This document shows positions 17,053 to 25,317 of a DNA stretch of 39,798 bases, in pieces. Every line of letters starts with the position of its first letter. The first letter of the stretch is position 1. The position numbers were made by a program, and so were the translations under genes. The stretch comes from Chitinivibrionales bacterium (GTDB lineage: Bacteria > Fibrobacterota > Chitinivibrionia > Chitinivibrionales > WJKA01). The notes beneath the pieces were generated by a model. That model was not told the DNA's origin, did not search any database, and was given only the letters and a program-made list of their open reading frames with translations. The DNA lies in the NCBI GenBank assembly GCA_014728215.1, contig WJLZ01000158.1, positions 1 through 39,798 of the forward strand. Direction: 5' to 3'.

Positions 17053-18530
17053 AATCAAAGCATATTGCAGTAATCGGTGCCGGAGTAGGAGGACTTACCT
17101 GTGCACTGCTGCTTGCCTCCCGGGGCTATTCGGTTACCGTTTATGAGAAAAGGGACCGTGTAGGCGGACGCAATTCGCAGTTTACGCTGGGCTCCTATAC
17201 TTTTGACACAGGACCGACCTTCCTGACAATGAATACCATCCTGCGGGAGATATTTTCTGCTGCAGGAAAAAATCTGGAAGACTTTTGTGAGATTGTTCCA
17301 CTCGATCCGCTCTATCGGCTCTCATTTCCCGACTGCGCCCTCCGGGTACCAGCAGACAATACCGCTCTCCGGAGCGAAATAGGACGGCTTTACCCGGGAA
17401 ATGAAAAAGGATTCGATCGCTATCTTTCGTACGAGAAAAAACGTTTCGAGCGATTGTATTCCACCGTGCAGCGCGATTTTTCCAGTTTATGGGCATATAT
17501 TTCTCCGGATATGATAACCGGGATTCGGTATCTATCACCGGGAAAAAGCCTCTATGATGTCCTGAAAAGGTATTTCACTTCCGAGCAACTCCGCATCGCT
17601 TTTACTTTTCAGGCAAAGTACCTGGGAATGTCGGCCCGTGAAGCTCCTGCTTTATTTACCATGCTTTCCTATATGGAACATGCATTCGGTGTCGATCATG
17701 TCCGGGGCGGGCTTAGTATGCTGAGTGAAGGCATCGCTGAAGCTGCCGGTCGGGAAGGAGCCAAGATTTACTGTTCGACACCGGTAAAACGTATTATTAC
17801 TCAGCGAAAGCGAGCCATTGGTATCGAACTGGCTGATGGACAAAAGGTTCATTGTGACGCCGTAGTGGTTAATGCCGACTTCGGCCATGCCGCCACGACA
17901 CTTTTTGAACCCGGTCTGCTCCGGAAATATGCACCCCGGCGGATCGCCGGTAAAAAATTCTCCTGTTCTACTTTCATGCTCTATCTCGGCTTGGATAAAC
18001 AATACAACGAGCCGCACCATAATCTTATTTTTCCCGGCGATTACTGGAAGCATGTCGATGAAGTAATGCACCAGGGGGTGGCTTCCGATGACATGTCCAT
18101 TTACATCCGCAATGCATCGGCAATAGATACAAGCATGGCGCCTCCGGGACATTCATCTCTGTACATTTTGGTGCCTGTTCCCAACCTGCTCAAAGAGCCT
18201 TCCTGGGATAAGGAAAAAACCGGCTTCTATCGTCGCACCGTGCTCAATAAAATAAAAGAACGAACGTCAATGCAAGACCTGGAAAACCATATTGTTAATG
18301 AGCGGATTATCACCCCTGCAGATTGGGAGCGTGACTATTCAATTTACGGTGGGGCGACATTTAACCTTGCCCATACTTTCGACCAGTTACTTTATTTCAG
18401 GCCCCATAACCGTTTTGATGAAATTTCGGGTTGTTATCTTGTCGGTGGGGGCACTCATCCCGGGTCGGGACTTCCCACCATCTTCGAATCCTCACGAATT
18501 AGTGCGGGTTTGATTTGCAGAGATATTTAA
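17049..18530 (+). CDS. crtN: CrtN-like C30 carotenoid desaturase, copy A
   Basis: A 493-residue FAD-dependent desaturase. The nucleotide-binding start is VIGAGVGGLTCAL. Stretches such as FTFQAKYLGMS, FGVDHVRGGLSML, KKFSCSTFMLYLGLDK and GGGTHPGSGLPTIFESS follow the order seen in dehydrosqualene desaturase CrtN rather than CrtP. It would introduce conjugated double bonds into dehydrosqualene (C30) or possibly phytoene (C40). It is the last gene of the rightward operon, overlapping crtO by ATGA. A paralogue of identical length lies inverted at 20268. No phytoene or dehydrosqualene synthase is in the window, so the chain length is not settled. Confidence 0.88.
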   Translation: MKSKHIAVIGAGVGGLTCALLLASRGYSVTVYEKRDRVGGRNSQFTLGSYTFDTGPTFLTMNTILREIFSAAGKNLEDFCEIVPLDPLYRLSFPDCALRVPADNTALRSEIGRLYPGNEKGFDRYLSYEKKRFERLYSTVQRDFSSLWAYISPDMITGIRYLSPGKSLYDVLKRYFTSEQLRIAFTFQAKYLGMSAREAPALFTMLSYMEHAFGVDHVRGGLSMLSEGIAEAAGREGAKIYCSTPVKRIITQRKRAIGIELADGQKVHCDAVVVNADFGHAATTLFEPGLLRKYAPRRIAGKKFSCSTFMLYLGLDKQYNEPHHNLIFPGDYWKHVDEVMHQGVASDDMSIYIRNASAIDTSMAPPGHSSLYILVPVPNLLKEPSWDKEKTGFYRRTVLNKIKERTSMQDLENHIVNERIITPADWERDYSIYGGATFNLAHTFDQLLYFRPHNRFDEISGCYLVGGGTHPGSGLPTIFESSRISAGLICRDI

Positions 18531-18558
18531 TCGAATGCTTTTGTTGCATCAAATACAA

Positions 18559-19299
18559 TTATTTACTCACCTCTTTCTGAAAAACCAGGATATCCACATA
18601 CCCGAAAAAGAAACTTTCTGCTTTCTGCAGTTTCAGTTGTTCCTTTTCGGCCATGAGGGCCAGTTCTTTTCGGGGAGGGTAATGGCGGAGACTCCGGGCG
18701 ATATAGGCATAGACATGAGGGTTTTGATGAATAATAATTCCCCAGATACTTCCCCAGAATTCCAGAAGAGCCAGGTGGAATTGGGCATGGATTTGATTTG
18801 AAGGGCGGGCAAAATCCAGAAACAGGGCCAGGCCTCCGGGTTTGAGAACTCGTGATATCTCCCTGAATGTATCCGGCAATGACGGCGCGTTGCGCAGGGC
18901 ATAGCCGCCGGTTATTATATCGACCGATTCGCTGCGGAAAGCCAGTCGACTCATGTCATGGGCACAGTAGTGCAGGTTTGGGTGATAAAAAGAATTCCGG
19001 GCCAGATGAAGCATATCGAGTGTTATATCAATACCCATCACCGAGGCGTCGGGGTACCGCTTATGAAGGAGTTTTGTCAGATCACCGGTTCCACAGGCAA
19101 GATCAGCTATCCGGGGAGCTTGCATATTCGGAAGGAACCGAATCATCCGCCTTTTCCAGGTCTTATCCCGGTTAAACGAAAGGAGTCGGGTTATCTGATT
19201 ATATCGCGGCGCAACAATTTTAAAGAGACGGCGATTATACCGGTACTTTTCCTCTGAATCGGAAAAGTGAACAAACGTATCAAGTTTTGATTGTGTCAC
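18559..19299 (-). CDS. UbiE/MenG-type methyltransferase
   Basis: A 246-residue class I SAM-dependent methyltransferase. The pattern RYNQITRLLSFNRDKTWKRRMI with SAM motif I ADLACGTGDLTKLL, then ITGGYALRNAPSLPDTFREISRVLKPGG, is characteristic of UbiE/MenG, which C-methylates the ring in menaquinone or ubiquinone synthesis. It converges on crtN copy A with 28 bases between. It may be the housekeeping menaquinone enzyme, or a copy recruited to methylate the phenolic product of the type III PKS. No other men genes lie nearby, which leaves the question open. Confidence 0.85.
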   Translation of the reverse strand: MTQSKLDTFVHFSDSEEKYRYNRRLFKIVAPRYNQITRLLSFNRDKTWKRRMIRFLPNMQAPRIADLACGTGDLTKLLHKRYPDASVMGIDITLDMLHLARNSFYHPNLHYCAHDMSRLAFRSESVDIITGGYALRNAPSLPDTFREISRVLKPGGLALFLDFARPSNQIHAQFHLALLEFWGSIWGIIIHQNPHVYAYIARSLRHYPPRKELALMAEKEQLKLQKAESFFFGYVDILVFQKEVSK

Positions 19300-19473
19300 A
19301 GGTGATACCGCTGCAATGATTAGTGATAAATTATCCGTTCTTGTGATAAGCTTTGTTGCAATATCAGCCGCGTTCTATTTTAGACGAAACCGTTTTTATA
19401 AAATACAAAATACCTATATCCCTATACCATGTGCAGCTTCAAGGGCTGTTGTTATCGGAATATTTTCAGAAAC

Positions 19474-20217
19474 ATGATACTTGAAAAAGCAAAAAATTAC
19501 TGGTTGCCTGATCTTTCCGAGAGGTACTGCCAACCTGAACTTATGGATTTTCCGGAAAGCGATACAACATTGCTTTATCGAACACTCGATCAATTCGAGC
19601 ACATAAATGACTTGTTTTCTGCCTATAAAAGATTGACCCGGAAATATTTCCTTTCCGATATGATTACCCGCGGCAAAAAGGAGTACCGGGTAGCCGATAT
19701 CGGATCGGGCGGAGGAGATTATGCCCGATGGCTTGTTAAGGAATGCCGGAAAAGAGGCATAACGACAAAGGTTACCTGTATCGATTCCGATAAACGGGTA
19801 ATCGATTATGCCGTAAAGAAATGCAGTTCTTTTCCTGAGATAACCATTCTTCACCGGAATGTTACCGATCCCCAGGTATGGCGGGATCCCTATGATTATG
19901 CCTACGCAAATCATTTCCTTCACCATTTTGCCACCGAAAAAATTCCCGGACTTCTTTCCCTGATCGACCGGAATATACGGAATGCGTTTTTAATTAACGA
20001 TATTTACCGTTCTCCCGGTGCCTATGTCGGATTTACACTTATATGTGCCCTTTTGTTCAGGAAAAGTTTCGCATTCTATGATGGCCGCCTTTCGATTCGA
20101 AAAGGATTTCGGCTTTCCGAGCTTCAGTCGTATGTTGACAAAGCAAACCTGCCCCACCATACATATATCCGGAGAGAGTGGCCGGCGCGGTGTGTTGTTT
20201 TTGGAGGAAAGAGTTAA
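19474..20217 (+). CDS. SAM methyltransferase of the type III PKS-associated type
   Basis: About 247 residues with a Rossmann methyltransferase core: motif I VADIGSGGGDYARWL, then CIDSDKRVIDYA and NHFLHHFATEKI. The N-terminal MDFPESDTTLLYRTLDQFE and the late FLINDIYRSPGAYVGF and LSIRKGFRLSEL resemble methyltransferases that I recall next to type III PKS genes in actinobacteria and myxobacteria. A longer reading starts at 19429, but its first 15 residues are Cys-rich and unlike the family, so the ATG at 19474 is preferred; neither has a strong ribosome site. It probably methylates the polyketide product. It diverges from the UbiE gene and converges on crtN copy B. Confidence 0.8.
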   Translation: MILEKAKNYWLPDLSERYCQPELMDFPESDTTLLYRTLDQFEHINDLFSAYKRLTRKYFLSDMITRGKKEYRVADIGSGGGDYARWLVKECRKRGITTKVTCIDSDKRVIDYAVKKCSSFPEITILHRNVTDPQVWRDPYDYAYANHFLHHFATEKIPGLLSLIDRNIRNAFLINDIYRSPGAYVGFTLICALLFRKSFAFYDGRLSIRKGFRLSELQSYVDKANLPHHTYIRREWPARCVVFGGKS

Positions 20218-20267
20218 GAGATGAGGATGGTGGATCCGGCGACCGGTATCATTCTCAAATACAATCT

Positions 20268-21749
20268 TTAGTAAACACCCGATATCATATTTGCCGAAAT
20301 GCGTCCTGATTCATAGATTGTTGGAAGGCCCGAGCCGGGGTGGGTACCTCCGCCTACAAGATAACAATTGTCGACTTCTTCGAATTTGTTATGAGGACGG
20401 AAATAGAGCATCTGGGTGAGATTATGACCTAAATTAAAGGTCGCTCCGAGAAAAAGATTGTAGTCGTTTTCCCAGTCGGAAGGTGTTATGATTTTTTCTT
20501 CGATAATATGTTCCCGCAAATCATGCATGGAGGTTCTTTTGCAGATGCGGTCGAGTACCTTTTCCCGCTCCATTTGTATGGTTTCATCGTTCCACTGGAT
20601 TGAGCTTTTATTGTTGGGTACGGGGACCAGAACATAAACAGCCGAATGGCCGTCGGGAGCAATTGTCGTATCGACAGCGCCCGCGTTGCGCACATAAATC
20701 GACATGTCGTCGGACAATACTTTCCGTTGGGCAATATCGGTAATATTATTTTTGTAGTTTTCTGCAAAAATAATCTGATGATGGGGTTCATCATAGCGCT
20801 TATCGATACCCAGGTAAAGCATAAAGGTGGAGCAGGAAAATTTCTTTTTTCTCAATCGATGGGGTGCATATTTGCGGATGATTCCCGGTTCGAACAGGTG
20901 GGTCATTGCGTAGCCGAAATCGGCATTGATTATCACCTGGTCGGCTTCGATTTTCTCTCCATTTTCAAGTTCGACTCCTCGTGCCTTTCTGTTGGCGACA
21001 ATGATTTTTTTAACCGGCGCATTGAGTCGAATCTGGGCACCGTGATCCATGGCAACGGCAGCCATGGCATCGGAAATTCTACTGAGTCCCCCGATAATAT
21101 GATCGATGCCGAATGCGTGTTCGATATAGGGGATTATGGTAAATGCCGCAGGGCATTCCCAGGGCGACATGCCGAGATATTTTGCCTGAAAAGTAAAGGC
21201 AACTTTCAGTTCTTCATCGGTAAAATAGTCGCTGAGGTTCTGATAGAGCGTTTTATTGAGTGAAAGAAAGGGTATCGCTTTTAACAGGGCGGGAGAGAAA
21301 TTCGAGCGGAAATTGGAATAGGGCTTCTGCAGACAGGGATACATCATCTTATATCTGAATCCCTCTTTTTTCAAAAAAGCATCGTATCCATACTGATCGC
21401 CCGGAAATTGTTCGGCAATACGGTTTCGCATTTCCTCATGGTTTGAGGTGGGATATATTCCTCTGTCTGCAAAAGCAAGTTTATACATGGGGTCCAATGG
21501 AACGACTTCGCAATAGTCTTCCAGCTTTTTGCCCGCAAGCTCAAATACTTCTCTGAGAATAAAGGTCATCATAAGGAATGTCGGGCCGGTATCGAATGTG
21601 TAGGAACCGAGTTGAATAGCGGTATTCCGTCCACCCACGGTGTTTTCTTTTTCACAAAAGGTTACTTTATACCCTCGCTTCGCGAGAATCATTCCCGCAG
21701 TCAATCCGCCGGGACCTGCTCCGATAATCAGAATGTGTTGTGATGACAC
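20268..21749 (-). CDS. crtN: CrtN-like C30 carotenoid desaturase, copy B
   Basis: A 493-residue FAD-dependent desaturase, paralogous to copy A along its whole length: IIGAGPGGLTAGM, FTFQAKYLGMSPWECP, FGIDHIIGGLSRI, KKFSCSTFMLYLGID and GGGTHPGSGLPTIYESG. It starts with GTG at 21747-21749, supported by an AAGGAG site 6 bases upstream. Two CrtN-like enzymes may split the desaturation steps, act on the two halves of the carotene, or serve different substrates. It stands alone on the left-going strand, so it may have separate control from copy A. Confidence 0.88.
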   Translation of the reverse strand: MSSQHILIIGAGPGGLTAGMILAKRGYKVTFCEKENTVGGRNTAIQLGSYTFDTGPTFLMMTFILREVFELAGKKLEDYCEVVPLDPMYKLAFADRGIYPTSNHEEMRNRIAEQFPGDQYGYDAFLKKEGFRYKMMYPCLQKPYSNFRSNFSPALLKAIPFLSLNKTLYQNLSDYFTDEELKVAFTFQAKYLGMSPWECPAAFTIIPYIEHAFGIDHIIGGLSRISDAMAAVAMDHGAQIRLNAPVKKIIVANRKARGVELENGEKIEADQVIINADFGYAMTHLFEPGIIRKYAPHRLRKKKFSCSTFMLYLGIDKRYDEPHHQIIFAENYKNNITDIAQRKVLSDDMSIYVRNAGAVDTTIAPDGHSAVYVLVPVPNNKSSIQWNDETIQMEREKVLDRICKRTSMHDLREHIIEEKIITPSDWENDYNLFLGATFNLGHNLTQMLYFRPHNKFEEVDNCYLVGGGTHPGSGLPTIYESGRISANMISGVY

Positions 21750-21928
21750 GATATACTCCTTAATACATTAATTCTTCTGTTCCAAGCCATTTGCTCTGTT
21801 GGCCGATCAAATTTTGTAATTAAATCAAAATGTATCAAAGCCATAATATGGAAAAAACAGTAAAATAGGTAATATACTATCTTATTTACTACTGTCTGGC
21901 TAATTTTCATTTGAAAGGAAAGCGTACT

Positions 21929-22327
21929 ATGAATCCATACTTAAAATTCTGTACGGTTATTAACTGCATGGATGGCCGCACCCAATTACCGGTAATCGAT
22001 TTCCTTAAAGATCACTTTAAAGCCGATTTTGTCGATTCAATTACTGAGCCGGGGCCAATTAAAATCATATCCGAAAAGACCGATACGGCACTCATTGAGA
22101 GTATGAAAGCGAGATTGGCGATATCGATTGAACAGCATAACTCGGTAGGCATCGCCTGTGTGGCACATTATGATTGTGTGGGGAATCCTGTCGGAAAAGA
22201 TCGGCAGCTCGAACAACTTGGGGATTCTATTGAATATATCAAATCCCTCTATCCCGGCCATCCGGTTATCGGACTCTGGATCGGTGAAACAGGGAACGCG
22301 GAAATAGCACTGAACGATACAAAGTGA
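21929..22327 (+). CDS. Small beta-carbonic-anhydrase-like protein
   Basis: A 132-residue protein with the zinc-site signature of beta-carbonic anhydrases. C13-x-D15-x-R17 (CMDGR) and H80-x2-C83 (HYDC) supply the usual Cys/His/Cys ligands and the Asp-Arg dyad. It is much shorter than classical enzymes (~200 residues) and lacks the N-terminal helices, so activity is uncertain. A TTG at 21911 would add six residues, but AAAGGA sits about 9 bases before the ATG at 21929, which is preferred. It stands alone, convergent with the next gene. Confidence 0.72.
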   Translation: MNPYLKFCTVINCMDGRTQLPVIDFLKDHFKADFVDSITEPGPIKIISEKTDTALIESMKARLAISIEQHNSVGIACVAHYDCVGNPVGKDRQLEQLGDSIEYIKSLYPGHPVIGLWIGETGNAEIALNDTK

Positions 22328-22345
22328 TAGGTCAAATTATAGGGC

Positions 22346-23137
22346 TCACCTGATAAGTGCCTGAATTTCCTGTTTTTTTACCTTTTCGTCATTTTCCTCG
22401 TCAGGATCTTCCACCGGCCCCGCACTTCCAATGGTAAAAAGGAAATAGGCTCCGGTAAGGCGCGCATTCGGATCCCCGTTTATTTCACTTTTATCAAGCT
22501 CCCAGTTGTCGCTCATAAGATCGAATCGATAACCGGCCCTGATACCAAGGATATGGTGTCCTTCTCTGAGCCGCCGCTTGACTACAAAGTTGGTTCCCAC
22601 TCCTACACTGAGCAGAAAACTACTCTTTTTAAACTTAAGTGGCCGGAATATGCTGTCGGGCTCAGCCAGTATTTCTTCAAACCGGTACCCATCACTTTCA
22701 TTAATCTCAAATTTCATATTGCCGCCGCCGATCCCGAAAAGGGGATACAGCTCGATAACACCGGGCCGGAAAACATTTAATCCAAAATTGAACAGTGCCG
22801 AAAATCCCGATAATGCGGTCAGACCTTTGCTCGATTCACCGTCTTCCCACCTCAGCCAGTTAAGTTCACCGCCAATTACCGCACGCTCGGCAAGTATCTG
22901 CAAACCTCCGCCAATAGAAAATGGATAGGATTCAAAATCATCATAGCCGTTTCTTTCGAGCAGATCGTTGAAATCACCAAGATCATAATAACCGCTTCCT
23001 ATGGAGAAAAACGGTCCCGCAAATACCTTCGGCGAAAGACTTTCAGACGAATCTTCCTGAGCAAAAAGCTGTACTACAGCAAGAATAAAAATCATTGCCA
23101 CCGATTTACAGAGTGAAAAACTCTTGTTTTCTTTCAT
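22346..23137 (-). CDS. Predicted outer-membrane beta-barrel protein
   Basis: A 263-residue protein with a signal peptide (KSVAMIFILAVVQLFAQ, cleavage after AQ near residue 27). Alternating Gly/aromatic strands typical of small outer-membrane barrels follow: GPFFSIGSGYYDLG, FSIGGGLQIL, LYPLFGIGGGNMKF, FLLSVGVGTNF and ILGIRAGYRFDL. The C-terminal ~25 residues are acidic, then basic. GGAGG lies 9 bases before the ATG. I do not recognise a specific family. It is on the same strand as uvsE, which lies downstream after about 175 bases. Confidence 0.7.
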   Translation of the reverse strand: MKENKSFSLCKSVAMIFILAVVQLFAQEDSSESLSPKVFAGPFFSIGSGYYDLGDFNDLLERNGYDDFESYPFSIGGGLQILAERAVIGGELNWLRWEDGESSKGLTALSGFSALFNFGLNVFRPGVIELYPLFGIGGGNMKFEINESDGYRFEEILAEPDSIFRPLKFKKSSFLLSVGVGTNFVVKRRLREGHHILGIRAGYRFDLMSDNWELDKSEINGDPNARLTGAYFLFTIGSAGPVEDPDEENDEKVKKQEIQALIR

Positions 23138-23312
23138 TGTAATAACCTCCGTTGGCTGAAGACGCTCGCTTTATATGATCATGCCTGGTGTGCACATCCA
23201 AAAAGATAAGCATTGAACGGGTGGAGAGTAAAGAAAAGAGAAGCAAAAGTGCTGAAAAATGGCTACAGTAAAAAATCAGCCAGGCTCATGCAGAAAACAC
23301 GAATGCTCAGGC

Positions 23313-24230
23313 TTAACGGTGCTGCTGGGGTGGGGGAGAGGATACAAACCGGCTGTCTTTTGATGCTGCAGCGATGGCTTTTTGTGCACTGCGTTCTTTA
23401 TTTTTTATTTCGAGCATGCAATCAAAATTGACAGGTGACGACAATGCTAAAAAGCGTTTGAAATCTTTTATATCGATCGATTCTACATGCTTTCCCCGCC
23501 GTTCGTCCTTTTGCTGAGAGCTGTAATCGATCATGGGAATACCATCACCACGTGACCAGGTTTTTTCTGCATACAATAGAACCTCTTCTATGGGTTCACT
23601 GTTATTAAAAACCGCATGATGGAACACATCCAGGAGCACCGGAACTCTGGTCCGGCTGCTGATCTCAAGACAGTCTCTTATGGAATACTGACGGTCGTCG
23701 TTTTCAATCACCATCCGGTCTTTAATTGATTTCTCCAACTGACTGTACTGCTGAACAAAACGGTAAATACTTTTTTCTTTGTTCCCGTAAACGCCGCCTA
23801 TATGGATCTGTATCTTTGCAGATCTGTCGAGCCCAAGAGAATCCAGAACCGCTGCATGATACCGGAGTTCGTTAATACTCCGTTCCACGATACCGGCATC
23901 TTTGGCATTGATAATAACAAACTGATCGGGATGCATCGAGATGCGGATTTCATGTTTTTTGATAAATGAACCGAGAGCCGCAAATTCCTTTTTGAATCTG
24001 CTCTGCCAGTCAAAGGTGCATACGGGATGAGAGGCAAAGGGAATGATATCCGATGAAATCCTGAAAAAGAGCATCGAATGCTCTACATTGTACTCGAGAA
24101 TTTTCTGAAGGCAGTGGACATTATTCTCCACGATCTCCACAAGACGCTCTTCCGAATAGTTCCTCAGCCTGAATGTCCTGTTTGCAGTACATCCTACGGA
24201 ACGGTTTATACAGGGGTAGCCTATTTTCAT
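23313..24230 (-). CDS. uvsE: UV damage endonuclease UvsE/UvdE
   Basis: A 305-residue TIM-barrel endonuclease of the UVDE family, which nicks DNA 5' to UV photoproducts and other lesions. The opening IGYPCINRSVGC and the run FRISSDIIPFASHP are family signatures. Metal-ligand regions include ISMHPDQFVI, IQIHIGGVYGNKE, MVIENDDRQYS and VLLDVFHHAVFNN. Length and order fit the family. With the photolyase at 2993 and the DUF1722 protein upstream on the same strand, it forms a UV-repair set around the pigment genes. Confidence 0.95.
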   Translation of the reverse strand: MKIGYPCINRSVGCTANRTFRLRNYSEERLVEIVENNVHCLQKILEYNVEHSMLFFRISSDIIPFASHPVCTFDWQSRFKKEFAALGSFIKKHEIRISMHPDQFVIINAKDAGIVERSINELRYHAAVLDSLGLDRSAKIQIHIGGVYGNKEKSIYRFVQQYSQLEKSIKDRMVIENDDRQYSIRDCLEISSRTRVPVLLDVFHHAVFNNSEPIEEVLLYAEKTWSRGDGIPMIDYSSQQKDERRGKHVESIDIKDFKRFLALSSPVNFDCMLEIKNKERSAQKAIAAASKDSRFVSSPPPQQHR

Positions 24231-24270
24231 GGTAAAGGTCGAAAGTTTAAGGGTTTGACAGTAGCCCAGT

Positions 24271-24338
24271 ACGAGAGTCGAGAATCGAAGAAAAATCGTC
24301 GTTATCTTTTTCCTCTTCCTCCAGCCTCAACCTCAAAC
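24271..24338. repeat. Low-complexity intergenic sequence, candidate dispersed repeat
   Basis: Between uvsE and the DUF523-DUF1722 gene lies a strand-biased stretch containing ACGAGAGTCGAGAATCGAAG, then a pyrimidine run with CCTCTTCCTCC, then CCTCAACCTCAAAC. The internal periodicity (GAGTCGAGAATCGA; CCTCAACCTCAA) looks like dispersed intergenic repeats seen in some environmental genomes. Only one copy is visible here, so this is tentative. Confidence 0.3.
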
Positions 24339-25271
24339 ATGATTCCTCAATTTCAATTCGGCCGGATGCGGGTTAAGATAGTATTGTCGTTTCAGATATG
24401 ACTCATTGTATTTCCGGGCATAGTGTTTAATAAGGGTAACCGGAACAATAAGGGGTATGAGATTTGAATGATACTGTTCGATTACCTCGGCAAGTTCCTT
24501 TTTTTCATCAGGAGTGAGCTGTTTTTTGAAATAACCCATACAATGCATGAGCACATTAACATTTTTTTTGACTGTTGCAATGAGTTTCAGTGCCTCCATC
24601 ATGGTATGAAAATATTTGTCGGTTGATTTTTCCAGATGCTGCTTTGTTGCCTCAACAACAATTCTTCCCAGACTTCGAAGATGCCGGGGACTGTGTGCCA
24701 TAAAAAGCAGCTTATGATTGGTATGGAATGCGATTAACCCGCCCACCGTATGGTTGGTATACAGGAAATCTTTCCACCGTGAGAATACGAATATCCGTTC
24801 GATAAAATTTTCTCTGATATTATCATCATGCAACCGCCCTTCGTCTTCAACAGGGATTTCGAGAAACCTCTCCATGAAAAGCCGGGCGAAGATGCCTGAT
24901 CCCCGGTAGCTGGGCATGCCTTTCTCGGTATATACCTTGACTCCCCGCATCCCGCAGCTGGGCGATTTTGTTTTAAAAATGTAGCCGCACAAATCTTCCC
25001 GGGCAAGCTGTTCGAGTCGAATCGCAGCCCACTCGGTCATCTGAACCGTAATATCTTTTTGGGTTTTGAGGGTCACAAGCCGGTAGTGTTCCGGCGTCCC
25101 TACAAGCCGTATCGCTTCCCGGGGGATACTGAGGCCGCATTCCACCTCTGGACATACCGGCACCCATTCCACAAATTTTCCCAGTATATCCCGGAGATAA
25201 CGGTCGAGTTTATGGGCGCCGTCGTAGCGAACATTATCTCCCAAAAGACATCGGCTGATTCCTATTTTCAT
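24333..25271 (-). CDS. DUF523-DUF1722 protein (YbgA-like fusion)
   Basis: About 312 residues. The N-terminal DUF523 domain runs to ~residue 150: IGISRCLLGDNVRYDG, VPVCPEVECGLSIPRE and FKTKSPSCGMRGV, with conserved Cys. The C-terminal DUF1722 domain covers ~residues 180-300: FHTNHKLLFMAHSP and HCMGYFKKQLTPDEKKEL. DUF1722 is the YbgA family, encoded beside phr in Escherichia coli and often near photolyases. The biochemical role is unknown to me. The ATG at 25271 is chosen because GGTGAGG lies upstream and a longer frame would overlap the neighbouring hydrolase. Confidence 0.9.
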   Translation of the reverse strand: MKIGISRCLLGDNVRYDGAHKLDRYLRDILGKFVEWVPVCPEVECGLSIPREAIRLVGTPEHYRLVTLKTQKDITVQMTEWAAIRLEQLAREDLCGYIFKTKSPSCGMRGVKVYTEKGMPSYRGSGIFARLFMERFLEIPVEDEGRLHDDNIRENFIERIFVFSRWKDFLYTNHTVGGLIAFHTNHKLLFMAHSPRHLRSLGRIVVEATKQHLEKSTDKYFHTMMEALKLIATVKKNVNVLMHCMGYFKKQLTPDEKKELAEVIEQYHSNLIPLIVPVTLIKHYARKYNESYLKRQYYLNPHPAELKLRNHV

Positions 25272-25317
25272 AAGAAAAACCTCACCCGGTTGATAGGTAC
25301 AGGACCGATCAGTACTG

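Noticed and set aside
19300-19473. Promoter hexamers upstream of the methyltransferase
   Set aside because: TATAAA near 19397 and TTGCAA near 19356 exist, but no pair has acceptable spacing.
11622-21749. Reading the locus as a C40 carotenoid cluster or a ladderane-type lipid cluster
   Set aside because: CrtI-like desaturases with KAS II and ACP recall both. However, the CrtP, CrtQ and CrtO matches point to the staphyloxanthin type, and no crtB, fabZ or radical SAM genes are present.
17049-21749. The inverted crtN copies as an invertible DNA switch
   Set aside because: Similarity is clear at protein level, but nucleotide matches seen by eye are interrupted often, and no recombinase gene is nearby.
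23270-23312. Possible terminator after uvsE with AGCC/GGCT arms and a T-run on the minus strand
   Set aside because: Only 4 consecutive pairs form before mismatches, so the stem is too weak.
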